The notes under the pieces: model-generated
The model's input: only the letters and a program-made list of their open reading frames with translations
Databases searched by the model: none
Told to the model about the DNA's origin: nothing
Source: JAEDES01 sp045649455
Lineage (GTDB): Bacteria; Bacillota_I; Bacilli_A; RF39; UBA660
NCBI GenBank assembly: GCA_045649455.1
Contig: JAZRPV010000045.1
Location: forward strand, 1-63,134
DNA length: 63,134 nt
Direction of reading: 5' to 3'
Program-made: the position numbers and the translations under genes
Shown: positions 6,727 through 15,010 of the stretch, one piece after another
Layout: each line of letters opens with the position of its first letter
Numbering within the stretch: the stretch's first letter is position 1

Positions 6727-7662
6727 ATGAAAAAAATAGAATTACATTTACATTTAGATGGTTCCTTAGATATTAATTATGCAAAAGAATTAGTTGGACG
6801 TGATGTTTATAGTGAAATGGTTAGTAGTCATGATGGTAATTTAAAACAATACTTAGAAAAATTTTATTTACCTGATGAATTAATGACAAACTACGATACT
6901 ATTGTTGAATTTTCTTATAGACTTACTAAACAGTTAGAGAAAGAAGATGTTATATATGCAGAAATCAGATTTTGCCCTACTTCTCATAATAAATACATGT
7001 CTGTAGATAGAGTTATTACTGCTGTTAGAGTAGGTTTAGCTAAAGTACCGTCTGTTAAAACTAACCTAATTTTTTGTATGAGAAGAAACTATTCTTTTGA
7101 ACAAAATATGGAGATTGTTAAACTGGCTAAAAAATATCTTGGTAATGGATGTTGTGCTATAGATTTAGTTGGAGACGAAGCTAGTTATAAAACAGAAGAT
7201 TTTAAAGAACTATTTAATATAATAAATAAGGAAGGTATTCCTTTTACTATTCATGCCGGTGAAGCAAGTTCTTATGAAAGTGTGCAATCTGCTATCGAAT
7301 TCGGCGCTAAAAGAATCGGTCATGGGATTAAAAGTATAGAAAACATTGATACTGTTAATAATCTAATCAAAAATAATGTATTCTTAGAGGTTTGTCCTGA
7401 TAGTAATTTAGATACGCATGCTGTTGAATCGATAGAAGATCATCCAATCCGTGAATTAGTTAATTTGGGGGTTGCAGTTACAATTAATACAGATAACAGG
7501 ACTGTTTCCGATACATCTTTAGATCATGAATATGACTTATTACGTAACCATTTAGGTTTTACCGATGAAGATATATTAAATTTCAATCTTAATGCTATTG
7601 AAGCAGCTTTTATTAGCGAAGAAGAAAAAGAACAATTAAGAAATAGATTACTAGACAAGTAG
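6727..7662 (+). CDS. add: Adenosine deaminase
   Basis: A 311-residue zinc amidohydrolase that deaminates adenosine to inosine in purine salvage. Metal and catalytic positions are visible in order: HLHLDGS at residue 7 (two zinc His), FTIHAGEAS near 176 (His and catalytic Glu), RIGHGIKS near 196 (proton-shuttle His), and VTINTDNRTVSDT near 250 (zinc Asp pair). The length is slightly shorter than the 330-350 typical of bacterial enzymes. It is a monocistronic unit with an extended -10 promoter and a terminator overlapping its stop codon. Adenine deaminase-like activity is less likely but possible. Confidence 0.92.
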   Translation: MKKIELHLHLDGSLDINYAKELVGRDVYSEMVSSHDGNLKQYLEKFYLPDELMTNYDTIVEFSYRLTKQLEKEDVIYAEIRFCPTSHNKYMSVDRVITAVRVGLAKVPSVKTNLIFCMRRNYSFEQNMEIVKLAKKYLGNGCCAIDLVGDEASYKTEDFKELFNIINKEGIPFTIHAGEASSYESVQSAIEFGAKRIGHGIKSIENIDTVNNLIKNNVFLEVCPDSNLDTHAVESIEDHPIRELVNLGVAVTINTDNRTVSDTSLDHEYDLLRNHLGFTDEDILNFNLNAIEAAFISEEEKEQLRNRLLDK

Positions 7663-7674
7663 TCTATTTTTTTT
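7652..7674 (+). terminator. Terminator overlapping the end of add
   Basis: TAGAC and GTCTA with a five-base loop containing the stop region, followed by eight T. Confidence 0.75.
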
Positions 7675-7705
7675 ATTTATGGTATCATATTTATGAGGTT
7701 TTATT

Positions 7706-8599
7706 ATGGATGAATTATTAAAAGAATGTAGATTATGTCCACGTAATTGTGGAATTAATCGATTGGAAAAAGTTGGTGTATGTGGCGCAGGAAAGAAAAT
7801 TAAAGTTGCATATTATAGTTTACATGAATGGGAGGAACCTGTGATTTCTGGCGATAAGGGAAGCGGGACTATTTTCTTTTCTCATTGTAACTTAAAATGC
7901 ATCTTTTGCCAGAATAAAAGAATAAGTACTTTAGGTTATGGGAAAGAAATCACTGGTAAAAGATTTAGAGAAATATGTTTAGAATTGCAATCTAGAGGTG
8001 CTCATAACATAAATCTTGTTACTCCGACACACTATGTTCCACAAATTGCTAAAGAACTTAAGAAACTTAAAGATAAAGAATTAAAAATACCTGTTGTTTA
8101 TAATACTAGTAGTTATGAAAATACCGAAACAATTAAAATGATGAATGGTCTAGTTGATGTTTATCTCGCAGATTTAAAATATTATGATAATGAATTAGGT
8201 GAAAAATATTCTAATTGTAAAAATTACTTTAAATATGCAACTCAAGCGATTGATGAAATGTTTCATCAAGTTGGAGAATGTAAATTTAAAGATGATCTTA
8301 TTACAAAAGGATTAATTGTTCGTATTTTAATCTTACCAGGTCATGCTGATGATGCTTGTAAGTTAGTTGAATATTTATATAATACTTATGGTAATAAAAT
8401 ATGGATTAGTTTGATGAATCAATTCACTCCATGTAATGTAAGTTTTCAATATGATAATTTAAATCGTGAAATTACTGATGATGAATATAATATGGTAATA
8501 CATTATGCATGTGATTTAGGTATTGAAAATGCATTTGTTCAAATGGGTGGAACTGCTGATGAAAGTTTTATTCCAAAATTTGATTGTGATATTGTATAG
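7706..8599 (+). CDS. PflX-like radical SAM protein (COG1313)
   Basis: A 297-residue protein. The radical SAM cluster motif is HCNLKCIFCQN (CxxxCxxC) near residue 62. It is preceded by a Cys-rich start (ECRLCPRNCGINR, then VCGAG) typical of the PflX group, which resembles pyruvate-formate-lyase activating enzyme. The length fits the family. The substrate of this group is not established. The gene is followed after 8 bases by a small FTR-like iron-sulfur protein, so the two are likely co-translated, which hints at a redox or electron-donor partnership (inference). No pyruvate formate lyase gene is visible in the window. Confidence 0.85.
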   Translation: MDELLKECRLCPRNCGINRLEKVGVCGAGKKIKVAYYSLHEWEEPVISGDKGSGTIFFSHCNLKCIFCQNKRISTLGYGKEITGKRFREICLELQSRGAHNINLVTPTHYVPQIAKELKKLKDKELKIPVVYNTSSYENTETIKMMNGLVDVYLADLKYYDNELGEKYSNCKNYFKYATQAIDEMFHQVGECKFKDDLITKGLIVRILILPGHADDACKLVEYLYNTYGNKIWISLMNQFTPCNVSFQYDNLNREITDDEYNMVIHYACDLGIENAFVQMGGTADESFIPKFDCDIV

Positions 8600-8607
8600 G
8601 AGGATAT

Positions 8608-8829
8608 ATGAAAAATTATAGAATAAACCCTGATAAAAAATATGTGAATGTTATTATGGAAGGATTACAAAGAAAAAACGGACATTGTCCATGTAGAGTC
8701 AATGAAGACGACACTACTCTATGTCCATGTGATGAATTTATTAAAGATGGTATTTGCAAATGTAAATTATATATACCTATGGAGGAAGCTTTAGAAAAAA
8801 TAAAAAAATTAGAGGAAAAAGATAAGTAA
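8608..8829 (+). CDS. Ferredoxin-thioredoxin reductase catalytic-subunit-like protein
   Basis: A 73-residue protein with the cysteine pattern CPC-x9-CPC-x8-CKC at residues 27-52. This resembles the catalytic subunit of ferredoxin:thioredoxin reductase, whose three motifs hold a 4Fe-4S cluster and a redox disulfide. Two differences stand out: the first spacer is 9 residues where the plant-type motif has 16, and the third motif is CKC where the plant-type enzyme has CHC, so the His near the cluster is replaced by Lys. It sits 8 bases after the radical SAM gene, and a thioredoxin-like gene follows. The family call is good; activity is uncertain. Confidence 0.75.
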   Translation: MKNYRINPDKKYVNVIMEGLQRKNGHCPCRVNEDDTTLCPCDEFIKDGICKCKLYIPMEEALEKIKKLEEKDK

Positions 8830-8875
8830 TTTTTGAAAAAACATTGAAATAATTAGTTTTTTATAGTTGTTTTAT

Positions 8876-8903
8876 TTTACAATGGTTGATTTTATGTTAT
8901 GAT
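8876..8903 (+). promoter_or_regulatory. Promoter of the thioredoxin-like gene
   Basis: TTTACA (8876-8881), a 16-base spacer and TGTTATGAT extended -10 (TATGAT at 8898-8903). Confidence 0.5.
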
Positions 8904-8922
8904 TATTTTAGGAGGTTAGATT

Positions 8923-9456
8923 ATGAAGAAGATGAAATTATTTTTAGTATTAATTTTAGCATTACTAATGGTACCTTTTGGAGTTTTCGCTGATGAAGAT
9001 GATAAGAAAGAAGTAAATGTTTATTTCTTCAAAGGTGAAGGATGTGGATATTGTGCTGCAGGACTTGAATGGTTTGACGAATTAGATGATAAATATGATG
9101 ATATGTATGAACTTCACGAATATGAAACTTGGTATGATGAAAAGAATGCTAATTTAATGAACGCAGTTGCTGAAGTTCGTGGTGAAACAGTTAATGGAGT
9201 TCCTTATATCGTAGTAGGAAATCAAAGTTGGAATGGTTTTGACGAAAACGTTGGTAAAGAAATTTTAGCTAAGATTAAGGAAGAATATAAAGCAGAAGAA
9301 AGATATGACGTTATGGATTATGTTGATGAAGCTGCTTTAGTTAAAGGTCCAGAAAAAGATGATAGTATTGCTGATGACATCGCTGTAACTGTATTACTAT
9401 TAGTAGTAGTTGCTGGTGTTGGATTAGGAATCTATACTTTAAGAAAATCTAATTAA
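8923..9456 (+). CDS. Membrane-anchored thioredoxin-like protein
   Basis: A 177-residue protein with an N-terminal signal sequence (MKKMKLFLVLILALL, likely cut near FADED). An extracytoplasmic thioredoxin-fold domain with the active site GCGYC near residue 40 and a cis-Pro loop (GVPYIVVG) near 95 follows, then a C-terminal membrane anchor (VTVLLLVVVAGVGLGIYTL). It should face the outside and exchange disulfides or sense redox state. It has its own promoter but lies just after the FTR-like gene, making a small thiol-redox neighbourhood. The membrane-domain partner CcdA or DsbD is not visible. Confidence 0.82.
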   Translation: MKKMKLFLVLILALLMVPFGVFADEDDKKEVNVYFFKGEGCGYCAAGLEWFDELDDKYDDMYELHEYETWYDEKNANLMNAVAEVRGETVNGVPYIVVGNQSWNGFDENVGKEILAKIKEEYKAEERYDVMDYVDEAALVKGPEKDDSIADDIAVTVLLLVVVAGVGLGIYTLRKSN

Positions 9457-9457
9457 T

Positions 9458-9483
9458 AAAAAGAAGCTTATGCTTCTTTTTTT
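9458..9483. terminator. Bidirectional terminator
   Basis: AAGAAGC and GCTTCTT with loop TTAT, flanked by A and T runs, between convergent genes. Confidence 0.85.
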
Positions 9484-10711
9484 ATGGAATTATTATAGTT
9501 TGTCCTATAGATAGTAGATTTGTTGCTAAATTATTTTTTTCTTTAAGTTCATTGACTGTTATATTATTTTCTTTAGCTATAGACCATAAAGTATCTCCTC
9601 TTTTTACTATATATGTTTTTTCGTTATTTGTTTGAATTGGAACAAGTAGCTTGTCACCTATTTGAAGCGTTGTTGTTGTGAGATTATTTAGCTCTATTAA
9701 ATCTTTTACTGATATATTATAATCCCTTGATATTTTCCAAAGACTATCGCCTTTTTGTACGATATATTCCGAATATTCTTCATTTTCGTCGTCATTTATT
9801 GGAGGTATTGGTAAAGGAGTACTTGGAAGTGTATTAGTAGATGGGATATATAAATCTTGGTTAATATAAATGTTATTACTTGAGATATTATTTAGTCTTT
9901 TTATTTCATCTACCGTCGTATTAAATTTTTGAGATATTGAATATAAAGTATCTCCCTTTTGAACTTTGTACGTTGTAGGTTGTGGAGGATTTGTTGGTTC
10001 TTTTATTATAAGTTTTTGGCCCGGAAGAATAGTATTTGATTCTAAATTATTTAATTCTTTTAACTTATTGATTGATATATTAAACTTTTTAGAAATCGAA
10101 TATAATGTATCTCCTCTTTGAACTGTATATTGTTCAGATGTATTAGGTTCTAAATATGGAGTATTTGTGTATTCTGCTATTGCTTTTACTACTGCTTCAG
10201 CATAATTATCTAAATAATTTAATAATTTATTTTGGTCTTTTATATTATCAATAAATCCATATTCAATTAAAATTGGCTCTGTATTTTGTCCACTTTCACG
10301 TAAGATGTAATAATAATCTAGATTAGGATTTTCAGGTAACCTTCGTTGATATACTTTGCGTTTTATTTGCCCTACTTCTCCTATATTTTGGAGAGTGATA
10401 TCTGCTAAGGTAGAATCGTTTCTTAGGGCATAAACTATTTCTGCTCCTTCTCCTCCACCTGCATTGATATGATTTGATATTAATATTGCAGGTTGATTAT
10501 TTGCTAAACTATTTATTCTTCTTATTCTATCTTCTCTTGGTAAATATTCGTCATCATCTCGAGTTAATACGGAATTAATTCCTAATTCTTTTAATCTTCT
10601 ATCAATATATTTGGCTGCTTGAAGAGTTAAGTCTTTTTCTTTTATATTGCCATTTACTGCTCCAGGGTCATTCCCTCCATGTCCTGCATCTACTATTACT
10701 TTTGTATTCAT
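9482..10711 (-). CDS. N-acetylmuramoyl-L-alanine amidase with four LysM repeats
   Basis: A 409-residue cell-wall hydrolase. The N-terminal Amidase_3 domain (about residues 1-185) begins at once with VIVDAGHGGNDPGA and carries the zinc His and Glu positions (AGHGG, KEKDLTL, ISNHINA, EYGFIDN). Four LysM peptidoglycan-binding repeats follow at roughly 194-237, 246-290, 317-360 and 366-409, each starting Y-x-V-x-(K/R)-GD-(T/S)-L. There is no signal peptide or membrane segment. In Bacillus the amidase CwlC also lacks a signal and acts at mother-cell lysis; with spo0A in this window a similar role is plausible but unproven. Confidence 0.9.
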   Translation of the reverse strand: MNTKVIVDAGHGGNDPGAVNGNIKEKDLTLQAAKYIDRRLKELGINSVLTRDDDEYLPREDRIRRINSLANNQPAILISNHINAGGGEGAEIVYALRNDSTLADITLQNIGEVGQIKRKVYQRRLPENPNLDYYYILRESGQNTEPILIEYGFIDNIKDQNKLLNYLDNYAEAVVKAIAEYTNTPYLEPNTSEQYTVQRGDTLYSISKKFNISINKLKELNNLESNTILPGQKLIIKEPTNPPQPTTYKVQKGDTLYSISQKFNTTVDEIKRLNNISSNNIYINQDLYIPSTNTLPSTPLPIPPINDDENEEYSEYIVQKGDSLWKISRDYNISVKDLIELNNLTTTTLQIGDKLLVPIQTNNEKTYIVKRGDTLWSIAKENNITVNELKEKNNLATNLLSIGQTIIIP

Positions 10712-10734
10712 ATAATCACCTAAAATAATATATG

Positions 10735-10758
10735 AAAAAAAGAACCAATTGGTTCTTT
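10735..10758 (-). terminator. Terminator after corA
   Basis: Palindrome AAGAACCAATTGGTTCTT (10740-10757); on the minus strand it is followed by a run of T. Confidence 0.75.
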
Positions 10759-10791
10759 ATTTTTGTTTTGATTCAGTTTTTTCTTTTAATT

Positions 10792-11727
10792 CTATAGCAT
10801 ATCTTTTTTCTTTAAAATTAATGCTACAATTAGTGCGATTACTAAAGATATTCCTATCACTAATGGAAATGCATGTTGATATTTTGTTATATCTCCTAGT
10901 GGAATATTCATTCCTAAGAATGAAGATATTACTGTTGGAATACTCATTACAATAGTTGCTCCTGCTAAGAATTTCATTGCTGTATTCATGTTGTTTGATA
11001 CGATTGTTTCATATGTATCACTTATTTGATTTAAGATATCACGATAGATTCCACTCATTTCAATTGCCTGTTTAGTTTCAATTGCAGCATCTTCTAATAA
11101 GTCTAAGTCTCCTTCATAAAGAGGAAGGATTGTTCCTTTACTTAATTTTTCTAGAACTAAGTCATTTGCTTTTAATGAAGTTATGAAATAAACTAATGTT
11201 TTTTCAATTTCTAAGATATCTACTAAATCTTTATTTTGAGTAGATTTTTTTAGTACTTCTTCTTTTTGCTCTATTGCTTTGTTTACTTTCTTTAATGCTT
11301 TTAGATATGCTAATGCTGTTCTTAATAAAATTAAGATTAAAAATCTTGTCTTTTTTGCTGTTCTAAAATGTTTTACTTTATCTTGTTTAAAATCATCTAA
11401 AATAGATACTTTTTTAGGTGAAACTGTAATTACATAATTATTATCAGTTATTATGATACCTAATGGATATGTTGCATATTCATATTCTTCTTCATAGTAT
11501 GGTGTATCTATTACTACTAGTGTAGCATTATTATCTTGCTCGATACGTGGAAGTTCTTCTACGTCTAGCATTTTCATTATTAAATCTTTATTAACTTGTG
11601 TTTTTTGAACTACTTTTTCAATTTCGTCCATAGTCGGCGAAGTAAGATCTATCCAACAATCCGCTGTTATTTTTTTTAATTTTTTTATTTTTTTATCAAC
11701 TGAATCAGTTTTAAATACTTTTAACAT
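10792..11727 (-). CDS. corA: CorA-family divalent cation transporter
   Basis: A 311-residue protein: a long cytosolic, helix-rich domain followed by two C-terminal membrane segments joined by the signature GMN loop (SFLGMNIPLGD), then a short basic end (ILKKKD). This fits CorA magnesium or cobalt channels. The start is ATG at 11727, with AAGGAGTGAG ahead of it. A longer reading from 11790 would begin upstream of the promoter -10 box and is rejected. The periplasmic loop is short and the MPEL motif that often follows GMN is replaced by IPLGD. It is a single-gene unit with its own promoter and terminator. Confidence 0.88.
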   Translation of the reverse strand: MLKVFKTDSVDKKIKKLKKITADCWIDLTSPTMDEIEKVVQKTQVNKDLIMKMLDVEELPRIEQDNNATLVVIDTPYYEEEYEYATYPLGIIITDNNYVITVSPKKVSILDDFKQDKVKHFRTAKKTRFLILILLRTALAYLKALKKVNKAIEQKEEVLKKSTQNKDLVDILEIEKTLVYFITSLKANDLVLEKLSKGTILPLYEGDLDLLEDAAIETKQAIEMSGIYRDILNQISDTYETIVSNNMNTAMKFLAGATIVMSIPTVISSFLGMNIPLGDITKYQHAFPLVIGISLVIALIVALILKKKDML

Positions 11728-11758
11728 AAATCTCACTCCTTTTCTTCTTTCTGGGCAT

Positions 11759-11787
11759 ATTATACCACTTTTTCGTTGTTTTGTAAA
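11759..11787 (-). promoter_or_regulatory. Sigma-A promoter of corA
   Basis: On the minus strand TTTACA (11782-11787) and TATAAT (11759-11764) are 17 bases apart; the start codon is about 32 bases downstream. Confidence 0.8.
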
Positions 11788-11788
11788 C

Positions 11789-11819
11789 AAAAAAAGGAGT
11801 TCTGCTATTCAGAACTTCC
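11789..11819 (-). terminator. Terminator overlapping the end of htrA
   Basis: Minus-strand stem GGAAGTTCTG with CAGAACTCC, then seven T. It overlaps the stop codon of htrA. Confidence 0.75.
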
Positions 11820-12917
11820 TAATACAACATCAGCTTTCTTTTCTTTGCCATCTCTAATATATGTAATTTCTACTCTATCTCCAGCATTATGTTGATATAA
11901 TTCATAACGTAAGTATGCTATATCTTTAACTTTTTTACCTGCTAAAGCAGTGATTACATCACCTTTTTTTAGTCCAGCTTGTTTAGCTCCACTACCATCG
12001 GCAGTATCTACTACTACAACACCTTGTTTAATTTCTTTATCTATTAATATTCCATATCTATATAACATTGATGTATCTGTTACATTTAACATATTAATTC
12101 CAAGTACTGGCCATTTTATTTCTTCTTTATTTTCTAATGCTGATGCATGGCTCATTGCATATTCAATTGGAATTGCAAATCCCATACCTTCAATTTGGTC
12201 ATCAACTAATTTTAATGAGCATATACCAATTACTTCTCCATTAACATTTAATAATGGACCTCCACTATTACCTGGATTAATTGATGCATCTAATTGTAAT
12301 ACTCTCATTACCCAATCGTTACTTGAAGATGATACACTAACTGTTACCATTCTTTCTTTTCCTGATAAGATACCTGAAGTTACACTTCCACGATAGTCAT
12401 ATCCCATAGGAGAACCTACTGTAAATACTGTATCTCCTAGTTTAGTATTTTCACTATTACCAATGTTTGCCACTTGAATTACATCTTCTTTTGCAATTCT
12501 TAGAACCGCTAAATCTAAATATTGATCTCCTCCAAGTATTTCAGCATCCACTGTTTTATCATTAGACATAACTAATGTTACTTTATCAATTTCATTTACT
12601 ACATGTTGATTTGTTAATAAATATCCATATTTACTATCAACTTTATAAACAAATCCTGTACCTGTAGATGCAATTGAATCATTTTTATATCCTTGAATTA
12701 AAACTGTCGCATCATATATTTTTTCAACTGATGGTGCTAGAGAGTTTTTTTCATATACTTGAGTTTCATTCTTTGTAATTATAGTTCCTGTTGTATCAAC
12801 TAAGTTACTTATTATTGGAGTGAACTTTAATAATCCTAATGTAATTACTCCACCCATAATAAATGAAAATATAATTATTAAAAACAACTTTAAATCATTT
12901 TTAATTTTTTTCTTCAT
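11805..12917 (-). CDS. htrA: HtrA/DegP-like membrane serine protease with PDZ domain
   Basis: A 370-residue surface protease. A cytosolic start and one signal-anchor segment (LFLIIIFSFIMGGVITLGLL, residues 11-30) precede a trypsin-like domain with the full triad: His in LLTNQHVVNE near 100, Asp in DLAVLRI near 135 and Ser in NPGNSGGPLL near 217. A PDZ domain (about 275-365) completes the usual HtrA plan. Its start codon overlaps the stop codon of the upstream Abi_2 gene (TAATG), so the two are translationally coupled. HtrA normally handles misfolded surface proteins; the link with an Abi-type protein is unusual. Confidence 0.92.
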   Translation of the reverse strand: MKKKIKNDLKLFLIIIFSFIMGGVITLGLLKFTPIISNLVDTTGTIITKNETQVYEKNSLAPSVEKIYDATVLIQGYKNDSIASTGTGFVYKVDSKYGYLLTNQHVVNEIDKVTLVMSNDKTVDAEILGGDQYLDLAVLRIAKEDVIQVANIGNSENTKLGDTVFTVGSPMGYDYRGSVTSGILSGKERMVTVSVSSSSNDWVMRVLQLDASINPGNSGGPLLNVNGEVIGICSLKLVDDQIEGMGFAIPIEYAMSHASALENKEEIKWPVLGINMLNVTDTSMLYRYGILIDKEIKQGVVVVDTADGSGAKQAGLKKGDVITALAGKKVKDIAYLRYELYQHNAGDRVEITYIRDGKEKKADVVLGSSE

Positions 12918-13870
12918 TAATTATCTATACTCCTTTCAATTTTTGATAGATCTTGCCAATTTAATGGGAATCCCATTCTATTTAATACTTTTTCCAATTT
13001 AATTGTATGTAGATTATAATCTAATGTTTGTACAACATTTTCTAATTCTAATGACATGTTTTTGAAATCTTCTGCTTGTAGCATTTGTTTCATAATAATT
13101 ATTAATGCAAATAAATCATTTTTTCCTTGAACATATTCATTATCTACTTGTTTTAAATTTAACATCTTATGATAGATTGTATCATCGATTTCTTTTTGAG
13201 TTTTGTTTTCATATAAGATATCTTCATGAGCACAAAGATTACGGTAGTTTGCAAGTATTGGTAAATAAACGATAAAGTCATCTACATCTATTCCATATAC
13301 TTTAGCAATATCTCTTTGATCTTCTGGCTTTAAGATAGAATACATTTCTCCTACTATTCCAAATGATAATACTTTTACTAAGATCCAAAGTGGAATATAT
13401 CCATAGTTAGATACATAGTGTAATGTTGCACTATGTTGAGAACCGTTTACTCTTATTTGTCTTTTCATTTTACTTATTAAATCATTAACTTGTCTTTGAC
13501 GAGATGGATCTTGATTAAAGTTTTTATTACGTAAATAATCTCTTTCACGATATCCATATTTCTTAGATAGTTGATATGATGTAATTGATTTTAAGTTATT
13601 TTCAATTACTAATAAGTATTTAAATACTATTGTTCTGAATGATCGATCAAATAAGAATAGACTATACATTTCTTCAAATGTTGTCCCCTCTAAAAATTTT
13701 CTATCATCTTGCATAAATAAATGACGATATCCATTTAAAAAGAAATAGTTTTCTCTTAATAGAATTTGTTTAGCATATTTGTCATCATTTATAGTCATAC
13801 CTTTATGCTTAAAAATTTCTACTTGTTCATCTAAGTTTTTAAATTGTTTTTCAACGTGTTTCTCTATCAT
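12917..13870 (-). CDS. Abi_2 (AbiD/AbiF) family protein with HEPN motif
   Basis: A 317-residue protein of the Abi-like family. Recognisable parts are ENYFFLNGYRHLF near residue 35, a middle FKYLLVIENNLKS segment near 85, and LANYRNLCAHEDILY near 208, which contains the R-x4-H motif of HEPN ribonucleases. Family members abort phage growth in Lactococcus, but many chromosomal copies have no tested role. It is first in a two-gene unit: its TAA overlaps the ATG of htrA. An extended -10 promoter lies upstream. There is no visible mobile element or change in composition, so it looks like a resident gene. Confidence 0.85.
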   Translation of the reverse strand: MIEKHVEKQFKNLDEQVEIFKHKGMTINDDKYAKQILLRENYFFLNGYRHLFMQDDRKFLEGTTFEEMYSLFLFDRSFRTIVFKYLLVIENNLKSITSYQLSKKYGYRERDYLRNKNFNQDPSRQRQVNDLISKMKRQIRVNGSQHSATLHYVSNYGYIPLWILVKVLSFGIVGEMYSILKPEDQRDIAKVYGIDVDDFIVYLPILANYRNLCAHEDILYENKTQKEIDDTIYHKMLNLKQVDNEYVQGKNDLFALIIIMKQMLQAEDFKNMSLELENVVQTLDYNLHTIKLEKVLNRMGFPLNWQDLSKIERSIDN

Positions 13871-13887
13871 ATTCTCACCTATTATAA

Positions 13888-13896
13888 ATTATATCA
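13888..13896 (-). promoter_or_regulatory. Extended -10 promoter of the Abi_2-htrA unit
   Basis: Minus-strand TGATATAAT, about 20 bases before the start codon; no clear -35. Confidence 0.4.
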
Positions 13897-13936
13897 TATA
13901 AATAAAATAAAAGTATGAAAATTTGATGAATTTATA

Positions 13937-13945
13937 TGTTATAAT
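13937..13945 (+). promoter_or_regulatory. Extended -10 promoter of the 13985 gene
   Basis: TGTTATAAT, with a weak -35 region; the ATG follows 39 bases later after AGGAGGG. Confidence 0.5.
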
Positions 13946-13984
13946 ACAAATACATCTTTATTTGAAGTTAGGAGGGATTTTTAT

Positions 13985-14956
13985 ATGCCGGCAACAATAA
14001 CACATGCTTATTTTGCACAAGATGTTTATGAAATACTACCTAGTAAATTTAAAGATAAATTAGATTGTAGTAGACTTAGAATGTTTGGACAAAGTACTGA
14101 TTCTTTATACTTTTATAACTTATTTTCTGTATTACCTGGAAAAAAGATTCAAGAATTAGATGCTTATTTTCATAGAAATAAAACACAAGAATTTTTTATT
14201 AACTTAATCAATTATATTAAAAATAATGAATTATATGATGATGAAGATGTATGTTCTTTCTTGGTGGGATTTATATGTCACTTTGTTTTAGACTCAACTA
14301 TTCATCCATACATTATATATAAAACAGGTATTTGTGATAAGAAAAAGAAATCTACATATAAATATAAAAATATACATGAATTTATGGAAGTGTTTTTAGA
14401 TAATGATATGGTTAGAAGAAGAGAAAGAACTAATCCTTATAAATTTAAGATTGGAAAGTTTTGTTTTAATACAAAGAAATTTTCTAAAGAATTGATTAAT
14501 ACAATTGATTATAGTTTTGAAAGTACTTTTGATGTTAAAAATATGGGAAATATTTACTATAAGTCTTTAAAACAAATGAAAATGGCTTTGAATTTATTTA
14601 GAAGAGATCCTTATGGATATAAAAAAATAGTTTATAAATTTATAGATACTTTTACTAGTAAATCTTCTTTAAGATTAGAAAGTGTTAGTTATCATTATCC
14701 TTTAAAAGATAAACATAATTTTTTAAATAATAACCATAAATTATGGAGAAATCCTACTACTTATGATTTAACAAGTACAGAAAGTTTTGTTGATTTATAT
14801 TTAAAAGCTATAAAAGTAGCAAAAGTAATGATATGTGCAAGTTTTGATTATATAGAAGGAAAAGAGATTGAATTAGAAAAGATATTCTTAAATAATAGTT
14901 ATGTACATGGATTAGATTGTAATTTGGATAAAGAATTAAAATATTTTGAATTTTAA
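13985..14956 (+). CDS. Zinc-dependent phospholipase C-like protein
   Basis: A 323-residue protein whose start (MPATITHAYFAQDVYEILP) and later GFICHFVLDSTIHPY segment match the zinc-dependent phospholipase C-like group found in Firmicutes. The His and Asp residues of these segments are probable metal ligands: THAYFA near residue 6, and HFVLD with HPY near 98-108. There is no signal peptide, so it may be cytosolic, unlike secreted clostridial phospholipases. The substrate is not known. It is followed after 54 bases by the SpoIID-like gene on the same strand with no strong terminator between them, so the two may be co-transcribed. Confidence 0.72.
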   Translation: MPATITHAYFAQDVYEILPSKFKDKLDCSRLRMFGQSTDSLYFYNLFSVLPGKKIQELDAYFHRNKTQEFFINLINYIKNNELYDDEDVCSFLVGFICHFVLDSTIHPYIIYKTGICDKKKKSTYKYKNIHEFMEVFLDNDMVRRRERTNPYKFKIGKFCFNTKKFSKELINTIDYSFESTFDVKNMGNIYYKSLKQMKMALNLFRRDPYGYKKIVYKFIDTFTSKSSLRLESVSYHYPLKDKHNFLNNNHKLWRNPTTYDLTSTESFVDLYLKAIKVAKVMICASFDYIEGKEIELEKIFLNNSYVHGLDCNLDKELKYFEF

Positions 14957-15010
14957 TTCTTTTTTTGTATAGTTAATTATTTTTTTTCCATACTATTTCT
15001 AGGTGATTAT

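Noticed and set aside
8830..8922. tRNA or small RNA gene in the gap before the thioredoxin-like gene, or in other intergenic regions.
   Set aside because: I found no cloverleaf, T-loop GTTCRA-type motif or CCA end in the gaps; they hold promoters and terminators only.
11728..11790. N-terminal extension of CorA from 11790.
   Set aside because: The extension crosses the -10 box and transcription start; a good ribosome-binding site precedes ATG 11727.
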